Assembly (NCBI GenBank): GCA_905221605.1
Contig: CAJNDS010002302.1
Coordinates: 1,126,463 to 1,190,462 of the forward strand
Source of the DNA: Symbiodinium natans
Taxonomy: Eukaryota; Sar; Dinophyceae; Suessiales; Symbiodiniaceae
Direction: 5' to 3'
DNA length: 64,000 nt
Shown here: positions 48,641-59,229 of the stretch, piece by piece
Numbering within the stretch: position 1 is the first letter of the stretch
Layout of the letters: every line of letters starts with the position of its first letter
Notes under the pieces: model-generated
Database searches by the model: none
Told to the model about the DNA's origin: nothing
Seen by the model: the letters and a program-made list of their open reading frames with translations, nothing else
Translations under genes and position numbers: made by a program

Positions 48641-48735
48641 TACATGACCCTCCGGGTCCATGTACCAAATTATTTATATGCTTGGGCCCCAAAGTCCCTT
48701 TCTAGGAAGTGCTTGAAGGCTCGAGTATCCCCTAT
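48641..48735 (-). mobile_element. Family C repeat, inverted (copy 5)
   Basis: GGGTCCATGTACC, GGGCCCCAAAGTCCC, TAGGAAGTGCTTGAAGGC and GAGTATCCCC are the reverse complement of family C. It abuts family B copy 5. Confidence 0.65.
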
Positions 48736-50060
48736 TTAGGTACATGGGCCTGCAGGGTGTGTTGTGTGGGCTACAATCGGGGGAGGGGATGCTTTCCATG
48801 AGGTTGTGCAGTTCCGAGCCCACGTACTTGCGCGGGCTCAGGGATGCCAGTAGGGAGTATTCTCAGCGAGGTCAATTCCGCTTAAGGAGGGGAAATTTGC
48901 CTCAATTCAGATACAGGATCCTGGTGACAATTCAAGCTAGACCTGAGCAATAACCCTACGTAGACCTTAAGGCGTGGCGATAGTGAAAGGGCGTTTTTGT
49001 TTGAGGGTTCCAGGGCTGCTTTAGTAAGGTTACCAAGGGGTATAGGTCTCACTGGGGTCTAAACTAAAACAGTGAAGCCATTTGTGTCCGACATGGTCTG
49101 TGTGCGCTTGGGGGACCCGGACGCTTTGAATATCTTAGGAGCCCCTTGAATCTTAAGTAGTTTGTTTTTGTGTATAATCCGTTTAACTGATCCTTAACTT
49201 TTCTGAGTTGTCGCAAGTTCCCGAGAAAAAGTCGAAAGTACCCGGCTAGTTTCATGGACCTCGAAAACTCAAAACCTATACTCCAGACTCAATATACCCT
49301 ATAGTCAGTTTGTGATTCTGCGAATCTGGGTTTTGCAGTGTCACGCGGCCTTCTACACCAAGGAACTGCCAAGAGCTACAGGGCAGGGGCCAGTTGCGTG
49401 CATGCAGCCCCGTCTTCAGTATTTGTGACTACCGGCTCCTTCTCTGAAATTCATCTTCTTCCAGAGACTCTCATCCATCACCATACTCCCCAATTTATCG
49501 AAGCTTCATGGGTTGATATGAGCTAGGTTGCGTGAGAGGCAACAACCCATTATAGCTAAAGTTCATAGCGCAAAAGACTAAACCCAAAACCCTTCGTACT
49601 AAGTAGAGCAACCTCATGTACTAGAACTCCGAATCCCAATCCCTTAAACAGACATATCACCCCAACCCCTGAGAGGCGTAGGGTTCAGGGTTTGTAGGGC
49701 TTGGGGTCTGGGGTTTAGGGTTTTTGGGGCCTAGGCCCCACCTTCAGACTCAAAATTGCCCGAAACCTTGTACAAGAAGGCCTGTAGGCCCAAAAAACCC
49801 TAAAACATGCATGAATGTATGTATGCATGTACGTATGTATGGGGTTTACCGGGTTTCTGGGGCCCAGTGTGAAGGCCCAGCGCTTCGACATGGCAACCTG
49901 GCATCACCGTAGGGGTAAAGGTGCTGGGTTTAGGGTTTGGGGTTTAGGGTTTAGGGTACTACTACATGTTCTAAAGTGGGCCAAAAATTTAGGGCCATAT
50001 ACCCGCAACCAACACTTGGGTCACACACCCGCTACTACCATTTTTCCGATGTTGGAAGGT
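48736..50060. other. Long island, no recognised gene
   Basis: Almost free of heptamers from 48736 to 49680. Short open frames (48744-48953, 49338-49526) have no recognised family. A short ATGTATGC microrepeat lies at 49808-49842 and TTTAGGG words at 49925-49960. Confidence 0.4.
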
Positions 50061-50724
50061 ATATGAACCCTAAACCCTTTGTAGGGTTTAGGGTTTAGGG
50101 AATTGGGGTCATCTCCCCGACACTACTAGTTTTCCTATGATGGTGTACAAACCGAAAGCCCTTTTGGAATCATTTGGTCCCAAGGTAGGAGGGTTGGGAG
50201 AGATTCCGGCTCTCTGGGTTGTCAGGGCTGATGGTTTCGGGGTGACAGGGTTTAGGGTTTGGGGTTAAGGGGTGTAGGGTAGAGGGGTTAAGGGTTTAGG
50301 GATTTTGGGTTCAGGGTTGAGGCTCTGAACAATCCTGCAGTCTCCTTATATGGTACAGGCATGGAACCAGGGATAAGCGGACAATGACATTGTCCGGGGA
50401 GGTTTGAGGGTTCTTTGCTTTAGGTCGTAGAGGTGGCTTCAAGGTTTTGCTGAAACCTTCAATCCATCGACTGATCAAGCCTCTGACTGAACCCACCTTG
50501 GGGACTAGTTGAACCCTGGACGGGTTTATGGCCCATGTAGTATACGGCACATCATAGGGTTCATCTCGCCCCCAGGGATAGCCCTAGCCCGAAACCCCGA
50601 AGCTGTATCCGAGGCAAAACGCTTGATGGAGCAGCCAGCGCCCTACCCGGTGGTAACATGGGGTCTTCTGTTGATATCCTTTGCTCTTGGAGTTTAGGCT
50701 TTGTGCTGTTTTGTGTTTAGGGTT
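50061..50724. other. Island, no recognised gene
   Basis: Short TTTAGGG words at 50085-50100 and 50248-50320. The + frame 50509-50697 (62 codons) is open and unidentified. Confidence 0.35.
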
Positions 50725-50830
50725 GAGGGTTTCGGTTTAGGGTTTAGGGTTTATATAGGGTTTAGGGTTTAGGGTTTGGGTTTGGGGTTTGAGGTTTAGG
50801 GTTTAGGGTTTAGGGTTTAGGGTTTATCGT
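50725..50830 (+). repeat. TTTAGGG array, variable
   Basis: About 14 units with TTTATATAGGG and TTTGGGG changes. Confidence 0.85.
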
Positions 50831-51360
50831 TTAGGCCTCGGGGTGTACATGAATGAAGCCTAAAAGGTTCATGGCAGCAAGGTTTATCCTCGGTATCTGA
50901 TGCCCAATGAGTCGGGCGATGTGTAAAGGTCCGCCTGCGGCCATTAGGCAAGAAGGATCGCACAGTATAGGCTATTCTGACTAGAATTCGGATGTGGAGC
51001 TCAGGATTTAGGGTTCAGGGTTTAGGGTTTAGGGAATATGTGCATCTTAGAGTAGTAGTTGCAAGGGCCCATAACATCCACACTATGGGCACCGAGCTTT
51101 GGAAGCCCTAAACCCCTTCTGTATCCTGAACCCTAAGCCCTAAACCCTAAACCCTAAGCCCTAAACCCTAAACCCTAAACCCTGAACCCTAAGCCCTAAG
51201 GGCTAAACCCTAAGCCCTAAGCCGTGAGCCCGAACTCTTGTGAATCCCATGGGCGGAGATGCGCTTTTGACTTGATAAACAGGGTTTCGGGTTTAGGGTT
51301 CAGGGTTCAGGGTTTAGGGTTCAGGGTTTAGGGTTGAGGGGTTAGCGTTTAGGGTTACAA
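50831..51360. other. Mosaic, no gene
   Basis: CCCTAAA/CCCTAAG array at 51125-51235 and TTTAGGG/TTCAGGG array at 51285-51355 face each other across a 50-base island. Confidence 0.6.
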
Positions 51361-51472
51361 AACTTTTGACCTAGTAAGTGGGGTTAGTAAGGTGGGTCAT
51401 GGGGATTATAGCAGGGTTTCTAGGGGACACGAAGTAGACTTACGATGTCAAAAGATCTTGCACGTGAGGGGA
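51361..51472. mobile_element. Family D element (copy 4)
   Basis: TTTTGACCTAGTAAGTGGGG, GTTAGTAAGGTGGGTCA and GAAGTAGACTTACGATGTC, then CAAAAGATCTTGCA. The outermost ends are worn. Confidence 0.65.
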
Positions 51473-51618
51473 CCTATACAGGTTCGTAACGAAGGGTTTA
51501 GAGTCACCTGAACCAGGACCCATAAGCCCTTAAACCCATAAATCCTTCAACCCTAAACCCTAAACCCTAAACCCCGAACTATTTTTCCCCCAAAGGAGCC
51601 GAGCCTAGACTGTGCAGA

Positions 51619-51742
51619 GGGTTTAGGGTTCAGGGTTTAGGGGTTAGGGTTTAGGGTTTAGGGTTTAGGGTTTAGGGTTTAGGGTTTAGGGGTTTAGGGT
51701 TTAGGGTTTAGGGTTTAGGGTTTAGGGTTTAGGGTTTAGGGT
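51619..51742 (+). repeat. (TTTAGGG)n array
   Basis: About 17 units, two with an extra G. Confidence 0.9.
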
Positions 51743-52195
51743 GCTTGTAAGTTCGTGAAGAGTCTCAGACTGGGGGTTAAAAATTTGGGTTCAAGGTTTA
51801 GGGTTTAGGGTTGTTTAGGGCTGTTTAGGTTTTGGGGTTTAGGAGGCTTTAGGGATTAGGGTTTAGGGTTTAGGGAGCTATGGTTGGTGATAAATTGTAA
51901 GTGGAGTCTTGCATCCCTCCCTTCAACTACCCATGAACCTTTACGTAGCTCCTACTTCTGCAAGATCTGTGAGTTAGCAATCATCCCTACCCCTGGATCG
52001 AGGCCCATACTCAGGTCTTGGGTTCGGGGTATTTTGGCCCTGGTTCAACCCTCTTGCCTAAACCCTGTGACTGAGAATTCCTGAACAGAGTCTTCTTCCT
52101 GCATACGCTTGGGTCTTACTCTAAGTTCGGATCCGTTTTTGGAGCGCCTGCATTACAAGGAATACGACACAAAGTCTGATATGGGCCCCCTAAAC
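51743..52195. other. Island, no recognised gene
   Basis: Short TTTAGGG words to 51875. The + frames at 51884-52084 and 52109-52357 are unassigned, and the latter reads into the family B/F elements. Confidence 0.35.
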
Positions 52196-52370
52196 TTGGG
52201 AATGTTCCCCCTTGTACTAACAGTCCTTAATAGGATTATACTCTGTGGTGCTTTACCGTGTTTTTACATCCTTAGCCTTTTTGGGTTTATTGGGTTTCTT
52301 AATAAAGTAGCTAAAAATTTCATTTTTAGCTACCCTGCTAAGTGCAGCCAAGTATAGTACCCCTATTCAG
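52196..52370. mobile_element. Family B element with nested family F (B copy 6, F copy 1)
   Basis: TTGGGAATGTTCCCCCTTGT and CTAACAGTCCTTAATAGG begin a family B copy. It is interrupted at ATTATA by about 114 bp of family F (52241-52354, CTCTGTGGTGCTTTAC to GTGCAGCCAAGTA), then resumes TAGTACCCCTATTCAGG and is cut off. Family F contains a perfect hairpin at 52307-52333 (GTAGCTAAAAAT, 3-base loop, inverse). Confidence 0.75.
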
Positions 52371-52392
52371 GGAGCAGGACAGGCGAAGGCAG

Positions 52393-52465
52393 GTTCACAA
52401 CCTCTTGTCCTTTTACAACGAGAAGATGCAGTTCCAACGCTGGCTCGGCAGGATGACGGCAGCAA
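52393..52465 (+). pseudogene. Coding-like fragment
   Basis: After GGCAG the frame VHNLLSFYNEKMQFQRWLGR is open with mixed residues and ends near the TTTAGGG array at 52471. No family can be named. Confidence 0.3.
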
Positions 52466-52470
52466 TTTGC

Positions 52471-52536
52471 TTAGGGTTTAGGGTTTAGGGTTTAGGGTTT
52501 AGGGTTTAGGGTTTAGGGTTTAGGGTTTAGGGCTCA
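52471..52536 (+). repeat. (TTTAGGG)n array
   Basis: Nine units. Confidence 0.95.
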
Positions 52537-52646
52537 GGGTGTGACACATTGCGCTCTGAAGCAGACCGAGGAAGGAAGCAGAGGACGGCTATCCGTATCG
52601 GCGGGACTATTCGCGGACTGGGTGGCATGGTACCCGGACTTCCAGA

Positions 52647-52689
52647 ATAATCCCTATTCAGGACTGTTAGTATAAGGGGGAACATCCCA
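52647..52689. mobile_element. Family B right half (copy 7)
   Basis: AATCCCTATTCAGGACTGTT, AGTATAAGGGGGAACATCCC. The left half is missing. Confidence 0.7.
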
Positions 52690-53273
52690 GCCCAAAACCC
52701 TAAACCCGAGACCCGAGACCCTACACCGTAAACCCTAAACCCTAAGCCCCAAGCCCCAAGCCCCAAACCCTAAACCCTAAACCCTAAACCCAATCTAGAA
52801 CGACCTCCACCTGCACGGCAAGGGCGGACGTGCTCGACGCTGGCTAGGTCGCCTTGGCCGGAGAAGGCAGCGGATGGCTGGCTTTGAACTCGAGTGTTTG
52901 GGGTTCAGGGTTTGGAGTTTATTAGGGTTTAGGGTTCAGGGTTTAGGGTTTAGGGTTCGTTTTCTTCGGTTTTGGCGATAAACCCCAAGCTTCGAAGACA
53001 AAACCCATATCCCCGAAAAACTCTTGATCTGACAAAAGCAGGGATAAGATTTCCAAAGCCCAAACCCCCAAACCCTAAATGCTATTTTATTCTTTTGTAG
53101 GCTTGAGGGTTTGGGGGGAGTATGGCTCTGGGAAACTCAGAGGAGTTTATGAGGCAACCTTATACCAGTTTAGGGTCTAGCATTGAGGGTTAGAGACTTC
53201 TTCGGGTACACCTAGTAGGCTTTTTAGGCTTCGGGTTTCGGATCAATACGCTGCTTAGCTCGAATGATGATTG
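52690..53273. other. Mosaic, no gene
   Basis: CCCTAAA/CCCCAAG array at 52690-52792, TTTAGGG words at 52900-52955; islands unassigned. Confidence 0.5.
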
Positions 53274-53306
53274 GGCTTTGGGCTTTGGGCTTTGGGCTTT
53301 GGGCTT
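53274..53306 (+). repeat. (GGGCTTT)n array
   Basis: Five identical GGGCTTT units, a pure variant of the heptamer. Confidence 0.9.
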
Positions 53307-53599
53307 TGCGCCCTAAACCTAACCCCCTAAACCCTAAACCCTTAACCCTTAAACCTAAACCCTAATTTTTTGCGGTCTTCGTAGCTTCTGGAATGTTGTT
53401 TCATTGAAGGGCTGGGAAGGCTTTGGGAAATAGACCCCTAAACCTTCACACCGCAAGCCGCCTTAAGCAAGTCATCCCCAAACCTTATATGACACTATTA
53501 GGCCTTCTAATCCCCTAACCAACCCTATAAAGGGCCTTTTTAAGGGGTTATAGGGTAGAATAGCCCATGTAGGTAGAACCCAAAAACCCTAACCCTAAA
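53307..53599. other. Island, no gene
   Basis: Decayed CCCTAAA to 53365; otherwise unassigned. Confidence 0.4.
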
Positions 53600-53805
53600 C
53601 CCTATATGAAGCAGGGTTTATATTTCTGTTATTGGTGAGTGTATATAAGGTTCCTGTTTAATATTGGTGAGTGCATATAAGGTTCCTTTTAAATATTGGT
53701 GAAACCCTGAACCCTATATGACACAGGGTTTATATTTCTGTTATTGGTGAGTGTATATAAGGTTCCTTTTTAATATTGGTGAGTGTATATACCTGGTGTC
53801 CTTTT
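53600..53805 (+). repeat. Tandem repeat of about 107 bp with inner sub-repeats
   Basis: CAGGGTTTATATTTCTGTTA begins near 53615 and 53722; inside, ATTGGTGAGTG and TATATAAGGTTCC recur at about 40-bp spacing. Confidence 0.8.
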
Positions 53806-53837
53806 GGGGGGTACAAGAAATATATACCCTACTTCAT

Positions 53838-54065
53838 ATGGCGGCTTTCCGAAAGTAAGAGTACGGTGTGTTGGGGATCCTCATATTGAGGGAAACCTAC
53901 TATTTGTGGTTTATATTCGGGGTGCCTTCTTTTCGTTGCCGACAAGAAGGGACCCTTTCATATGGACCCCCAACATAGCCCCGAGTCATAAGGTGCCCCA
54001 ATGGTTGAGGGTTTAGGGTTTAGGGTTTAGGGTACCCCATCATAACTTTCGGAAACCCCTATATC
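53838..54065. mobile_element. R2-type element with telomere insert
   Basis: Left ATATGGCGGCTTTCCGAAAG and right CTTTCGGAAACCCCTATAT form an inverted repeat. The interior has AAACCTACTATTTGTGG as in other R2 copies. TTTAGGG units at 54008-54032 interrupt it just before GTACCCCATC. Confidence 0.6.
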
Positions 54066-54711
54066 CTAAGCGCCCTGGACTTTCCATCCTCGAGCCTTGA
54101 ACCATTGCGTTTAGTGTTTAGGGTTTAGGGTTCACCCGAAGCCCAAAACTCGAAACGCGCTAAGCCCTGCACGTTGAACTTTCACGGGGGATTAAGGAAT
54201 GATTAGGTTTTATAGGGTTCAGGGTTTAGGGCCCCTGTCAGCCGAACCTGGTTTTGGAGTTTTGGGTTTAGGGTTTAGGAATTAGGGTTAAGGGTTTAGG
54301 GGTGTTTAGGGGTTTAGGGGTTTAGGGTTTAGAGCGCCCTGTCAGCCGAACCTGCCTCCCTCCCCCTGTATCGCAACCGGGTTTCGGGTTGTTCTGTAGG
54401 CCTGGAAATCTTAAACCTTTATCACCCTGGACGGATTGTGGTGATAGGTAGTTATGGTAACGCAACCTTACCCATAAACCCCAAAGCTCTGAACCCCTAA
54501 ACCCTAAACACCCTACGGTAAACCCCACAACCCCGAACCTTAAACCCTAAACCCTAAACTACATCGAATACGATGTCACTTGTACGTCTGGCCGCAGCTA
54601 CGCTTGTTCCAGTTTCCCTTGCGGCACAGCCAGAGAATGAACTCCGTGCTGTTTGAGGGCCCTACCACATAGAAGTGCTTCCCTATATGGTTTAGGGTTT
54701 AGGGATAGGCG
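54066..54711. other. Mosaic, no gene
   Basis: Short TTTAGGG tracts (54115-54135, 54265-54335) and decayed CCCTAAA (54470-54560). Confidence 0.4.
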
Positions 54712-54905
54712 TTGACGTTGCAGCCTCTGTAGCTCTGCCGACGCAGATTTCAGGTTCTTTCGGGCATCAGGCTCCGCGACGTTTCTCCAGGATATCGTTA
54801 CGCTTTCGCGGTAGTATAAGCCCTGGAGTAAAGGCCATTGCCACGGGACATTTTTCAGAAGCATAAGCGCTTCTGACTCTCGGACGGGTGAGCATCTCGT
54901 CTGCA
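54712..54905 (-). pseudogene. Possible minus-strand exon
   Basis: On the minus strand an AAACTGCAG acceptor-like site is followed by a frame reading NVPWQWPLLQGLYYRESVTI then NVAEPDARKNLKSASAELQR. Mixed composition looks protein-like. No family recognised. Confidence 0.35.
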
Positions 54906-55154
54906 GTTTGCTGTGCGGATTCGTTTTCTTAGTTTCTCCTGTATTCTTGTGAGGGGGTGGGGAGGGGGGAGGGGGACGGGGGCCACAGTTTGGGGGAGGG
55001 GATGTGCGCGGCGAGAGAGTACAGGGCCGGCGATCCTTGACGAAGCTCGGAAACCGATTGAACCCTACGAAACCCTTCTGAGCCAATGCCGGAAGCGCGC
55101 AGAAGCCCTTGTCCTCCGTGTGCCGGATCCCTGCTCAAACCCAGTCCCTACACC

Positions 55155-55246
55155 CTACCCTAAACCCCTAAACCCTAAACCCTAAACCCCTAAACCCTAA
55201 ACCCTAAACCCTAAACCCTAAACCCTAAACCCTAAACCCTAAACCG
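55155..55246 (-). repeat. (CCCTAAA)n array
   Basis: About 13 units, two with an extra C. Confidence 0.9.
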
Positions 55247-55799
55247 ACTTTCAAGTTGCAGAGGCTCTTTCTTGGGAACCGGCCTGATGTCCACTGAGGA
55301 GACATGCGTCCCCTGATGCGCAAGGTCCTCTCCGAAAGCCAGACTCTGGGTTGTGCTCTGGTATGTTCTTTTTGTTGACGTCAAACCCGCTGGCCCCTAA
55401 AAGCCCGTAACCCCTAAAAGCCCGTAAATCCCTAAACCCTGAACCTGAACCCTTCTTGCATCAGCAGGGAAGCTTGAGTAGTCCAGCAAGCAACCTTTGA
55501 CCTGTTTGAGGCTGTAAAACTACTATTTGCTTAAGAACCAACGAATTAAAAAAAAAAAAGCGTCATTGAACTATTCCTGGAACCTTGTTCAAAGGGTTTA
55601 GGGTTTACACAGTTAATTCCTAGAATCTTTTTCCAAAGGGTTTAGGACTTGGGTTTAAAGTCTTCGTGGATTCTTCAAAGACCTCAAGCACAAGTCAGGA
55701 AAGAGGCAAGGATCAAGGTGCCGCCTTGCCTTCGAGTTGCTTGCAGAGTGCTTTGTTTTTTTCGGTGGTTTAGGGTTTGGGGTTTAGGGTTTAGGGGGG
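55247..55799. other. Island, no recognised gene
   Basis: CCCGTAA words at 55405-55430, an A12 run at 55548; no gene. Confidence 0.4.
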
Positions 55800-55865
55800 T
55801 TGGGGGGATGTTGGGGGGATGTTGGGGGGGATGTTGGGGGGGATGTTGGGGCGATGTTGGGGCGG
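55800..55865 (+). repeat. (TTGGGGGGATG)n minisatellite
   Basis: Six units of 10-12 bp following TTTAGGG words; the Gly-Cys-Trp frame is a by-product. Confidence 0.9.
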
Positions 55866-56031
55866 AGTGGCCGGTAGGTAAGGGGGGTGAAGGGGGGGGG
55901 GGTTTATAAGGCTTGATTGCGTTTGGGTTTGAAACCCTAAACCCTAAACCCAATTTTGTGATGATCATGCACGAGTAGTTTCTCTTCTTGTTGCAATACC
56001 GGGGAATCCCAGATTGGTCAACCCTAAGACC

Positions 56032-56240
56032 TACTTGGAGGTTCACGGTACATAGTAGCCCAACTGTAACTGAACTCATAGCCCAATTAGAATCCTACTG
56101 GAGTACTTAAGGGGCTTAGAAGTGGCTTACAGCTACACTTTTCATTGGGCCCTAAACCCTAAACCCTAAACCCTAAACTCTAAACCCGAAACCCTAAACC
56201 CTAAACCCACTTATAAGTACCCTGAGCCCTAGACCTTCAT
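56032..56240. mobile_element. Family A element with telomere insert (copy 11)
   Basis: Left TACTTGGAGGTTCACGGTAC. The right arm is interrupted after TTTTCATTGGG by CCCTAAA units (56150-56209), resuming as ACTTATAAGTACCCTGAGCC. Confidence 0.7.
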
Positions 56241-56350
56241 GTCTGAGCCCTAAGCCTTCATGTCCTTCGATGCCTTGCACTTCGGGAGGAGCTGGTGGAG
56301 CAAGCCGTGGAAGCAAAGGCGCACGCCCCCAACAAGGCCTTGAAGAGGCC
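56241..56350 (+). pseudogene. Coding-like fragment
   Basis: The frame reads LREELVEQAVEAKAHAPNKA then LKRP, helical and charged, ending at the TTTAGGG array at 56353. No family can be named. Confidence 0.35.
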
Positions 56351-56352
56351 CA

Positions 56353-56437
56353 GGGGTTTAGGGTTTAGGGTTTGGGGTTCGGGGTTCTGGGTTTGGGGCT
56401 TGCGGTTTAGGATGTTGGGGTTTGGGTTTAGGGTTTG
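56353..56437 (+). repeat. TTTAGGG/TTTGGGG array, variable
   Basis: About ten loosely kept units. Confidence 0.75.
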
Positions 56438-56443
56438 GGGTTA

Positions 56444-56550
56444 CCTGGAGGTTGTAACTGCACGTATAGCCCATTTCGAATCTTATGAGGGGTACTTCAG
56501 GGGGCTTATAAGGTTATGACTAGGCCGGGAACTAAACCCTAAACCCTATA
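56444..56550. mobile_element. Family A fragment ending in a CCCTAAA tract (copy 12)
   Basis: CTGGAGGTTGTAACTGCACG, GGGGTACTTCAGGGGGC and TTATAAGGTTATGACTAGGC, followed by a short CCCTAAA tract at 56533-56549. Confidence 0.5.
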
Positions 56551-56636
56551 ACTGCACTCCATGATTCACACCAGTTTTTTTTTTTTTTTTCCGTGGGCCC
56601 TTGTTTGTTTCTTTACTTTTTGGATCTTCCTTTCTT

Positions 56637-56709
56637 GCAGTCCTTAGTAGGGATTATAGTACCCCCAATTGACGCATGAAGGACTGTTAGTATAAGGGGA
56701 AACATCCCA
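56637..56709. mobile_element. Family B element, left end missing (copy 8)
   Basis: GCAGTCCTTAGTAGGG, AAGGACTGTTAGTATAAGGG, GAAACATCCC. Confidence 0.7.
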
Positions 56710-57014
56710 ACCTCTTGGTGTTAAGAGGATCATACGCAGTTGATCACGGAAGAGTCCCCGAGGTCTACAGTAACTTCATCGGGTAAAGAAACATGTTCAC
56801 CTGAGCCCTCTGCCGTGCAAAGGGTGTTCCTTAATGAAGAAATCTTGTCGCCGTTAGGATTGCCCCCGAATGCAAGCTTGCAGCCTAGCAAGTTCATCTC
56901 AGGGTTTCTGTTGAAGGTTTAGGGCTCTGCACCCTAAACCCTAAGCCCGAATCCCTAAAACCCGAAGCCCTACCTTTTTCCGTCACAGTACTTCGACAAC
57001 ATTGCCTTGTAATT
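56710..57014. other. Island, no recognised gene
   Basis: The + frame 56740-56922 (60 codons) has mixed residues; no family seen. Confidence 0.35.
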
Positions 57015-57150
57015 CCCTCCCCTAATATTAAATCCCTCCTACCCCCTATTATTAAATCCTCCCCTTTATAGTTATATCATAGTATGTTGGGGGGTTTTTA
57101 TTTTTGGGGGCGGGGGGGGAGGGGTGTTTAATATTAGAGGAGGGGAGTAT
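57015..57150. mobile_element. Inverted-repeat family G (copy 1)
   Basis: CCCCTAATATTAAATCCCTC at the left and TTTAATATTAGAGGAGGGG at the right. The centre has TATAGTTATATCATAGTATG. It recurs at 62711-62868. Confidence 0.6.
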
Positions 57151-57393
57151 CAAGGGACTTGTTCTAAGGGACCTGAGGGGTTTATTTAGGGGCTACTAGG
57201 TATATAGGGACTATATAAGTTATATTTGAGTTATATAGGGGAAGAAGATTAGGGGTACCTTCAGGAGTCCCTCCTTGCACCCCTGAATTGTTCATGTTTT
57301 GAAGCTGCATGAGACCTGTTGCGGATGGGTCCTTAAACAGAGCGAGCTCCCCTAATCCAGAAGGTTCCCGAGGTACCATGAACCCCCCCTCCC
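57151..57393. other. Island, no recognised gene
   Basis: Unique sequence with TATATAGG words. A short minus-strand frame is unassigned. Confidence 0.4.
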
Positions 57394-57491
57394 TTACTTA
57401 GGAGCTCGTTTGGCTCAGCAAGTCTACTTGGTATCCCCTAGAAACCGTTCTAGTCCCCATAGTCCACCATCAAAAAAGACTTCCAAGTAAG
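57394..57491. mobile_element. Family D element (copy 5)
   Basis: TTACTTAGGAGCTCGTTTGG, CAAGTCTACTTGGTATCCCC and AAAAAAGACTTCCAAGTAAG. Confidence 0.7.
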
Positions 57492-57624
57492 GACCCTGTA
57501 GTACAGGGGCCTTCATCATTTCAATTGTTTCTGTTGGGGTTTTTGTGGTACAATTACAAATGAATCACAAGGGAATACTATTATAAGTAATTATTCCGAC
57601 CGATTCCGACCTCTATATTAAGCA

Positions 57625-57712
57625 GGCGCGTCTTCCAGCGTGCGCGCAAGAAGCTGGCTCACTTGCTGACGCAGGAGGAGTTCGAAGTGGCAGTGGAAGC
57701 TTGGGCTTTAGG
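57625..57712 (+). pseudogene. Coding-like fragment
   Basis: The frame reads RVFQRARKKLAHLLTQEEFE then VAVEAWALG. Helical and charged, plausible as an exon. Preceded by AAGCAG. No family can be named. Confidence 0.4.
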
Positions 57713-57751
57713 ATGTCATGTCAGACCGAGGCCCTTCGTCAGGGTTACGTT

Positions 57752-57807
57752 TTAGGGTTTAGGGTTTAGGGTTTAGGGTTTAGGGTTTAGGGTTTAGGGT
57801 TTAGGGC
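57752..57807 (+). repeat. (TTTAGGG)n array
   Basis: Eight units. Confidence 0.95.
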
Positions 57808-57808
57808 A

Positions 57809-57918
57809 ATTAGGAACCAGACTAGGCCCTTCTTGCCTGTTTTCTGGGGGTTTGGGTTCCTTTGAAAGCTCCTCTGGACCAAGGAAGGGCACCCCGTATG
57901 TATTCCTAGGTTACTCTT
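57809..57918 (+). mobile_element. Family E repeat (copy 3)
   Basis: AATTAGGAACCAGACTAGGC at the left, AGGAAGGGCACCCCGT inside, TAGGTTACTCTTGGGTCTGG at the right. Confidence 0.65.
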
Positions 57919-57965
57919 GGGTCTGGAAACACGGTGCCATCCTCAGTCTTGAAACCTAGTTACAC

Positions 57966-58035
57966 CCTAGACCCTAAACCCTAAACCCTAAACCCTAAAC
58001 CCCAAACCCTAAACCCTAAACCCTAGACCCTAAAT
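57966..58035 (-). repeat. (CCCTAAA)n array
   Basis: About ten units. Confidence 0.9.
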
Positions 58036-58053
58036 ACCGGCACCTAGAGCCCC

Positions 58054-58291
58054 TACTTGGAGGTTGAGGTACTCAGGGTTTAGGGTTTAGGGTTTAGGGT
58101 TTGAGGTTTAGGGTTTAGGGTTTAGGGTTTAGGGTTTAGGGTTTAGGGTTTAGGGTTAGGAACCAATTAGAAGTGTAGTTATAACCTGTATAACCCACTT
58201 CTCTAAGCCCCTGAAGTACCCAAATAGGGTTATCATTGGGTTGCAGGTACAGTTCTTATTTGGGCTACTAAGTACCCTGAACCTCCAAGTA
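58054..58291. mobile_element. Family A element with telomere insert in the left arm (copy 13)
   Basis: TACTTGGAGGTTGAGGTACT joins a TTTAGGG array (58075-58157). After it the element resumes AACCAATTAGAAGTG and runs to ACCCTGAACCTCCAAGTA. The insert interrupts GTAACCCAATT, the mirror position of inserts in other copies, with mirrored polarity. Confidence 0.8.
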
Positions 58292-58350
58292 CGCCTGATT
58301 CCCGATGTTTCTCGACTCATCGGGCATTTGTATTTCTGACTTGGCGTGTT

Positions 58351-58370
58351 GGGGGGGGGGGGGGGGGGGG
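58351..58370 (+). repeat. G20 homopolymer
   Basis: Exactly 20 G between TGTT and CCTTCC. Confidence 0.9.
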
Positions 58371-58425
58371 CCTTCCATCTCCACTAATCTCTATTGATAC
58401 TCTCGGTTTGGGCTTTAGATAAAAT

Positions 58426-58554
58426 GGGGGGGGGGGGGGGGTGTTTTTAAACCCTAAACCCTAAACCCTAAACCCTAAACCCTAAACCCTAAACCCTAAA
58501 CCCTAAACCCTAAAACCCTAAACCCTAATCTTGGGGGGGGGGGGGGGGGGGGGG
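58426..58554. repeat. (CCCTAAA)n array between two long G runs
   Basis: A G16 run, TGTTTTTAAA, 11 CCCTAAA units (58449-58528), TCTT, then a G19 run. The strand-flip arrangement (G run, C-rich repeat, G run) is odd. Confidence 0.9.
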
Positions 58555-59229
58555 TTGTAATAAGAATGATGTCGACCCATTTGTCCAGAGGAGCCCTGAC
58601 AAACAAAAAACCTTAAACTAGACCCCTGGCCCCAAAAATTGGTGTAAAAATGAAAACAAAACCTAGACCCTATAGGGCCCTCAGCCTAGACTTCAGAGAA
58701 CCACCCCACTGGGAGGTGAGGGTTTGATACCGGGTGGCTTACACAGGGTTTATTTGGGGTTTAGGGGTTAGGGTTTAGGGTTTATAAGGAGCTTAGGAAT
58801 TGTGACTTATATACAGCAGTTTCGGGCTTGTACGGTTTTGTGGAGCATGTTGTCGGCTGCAGGCCTTATCAGGCTTAGCATCTAAATGTGAGACAAAAGG
58901 GTGAAACGTACTGCAAGTTCTTCAACTTCTCAGAACGTTTTCGATGGGCCACAAAGGGCCCAACAGGCCTCAAAAAGACAGGTTTTCAAGGTCTCAAAAG
59001 CCCTCCAAAGCCAGACAAAACCCGACACCCCCTACACACCCAAGTAATTAGGGCGAAAATGCTTCCCCAAAAAAGAAAACAAGACCCTCCTCCCCCCCCA
59101 AAAAAAAAACAAAAACACAAAAAATCAAATAAAACTCTAGGCAAAAAATGCCCAGTAAAGCTTCCCTAATGCCCGGTGACGGGGGCACCGAGGAGCGCCT
59201 CAAGCATTTTGAAGAAGAGGCGCGGAGTT
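58555..59229. other. Island with Lys/Pro-rich frame, no convincing gene
   Basis: A 93-codon + frame (58888-59169) ends in a poly-A/C-rich stretch (59070-59140), so its Lys/Pro end is compositional. GTEERLKHFEEEA at 59180-59227 is a short coding-like fragment. Confidence 0.35.
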
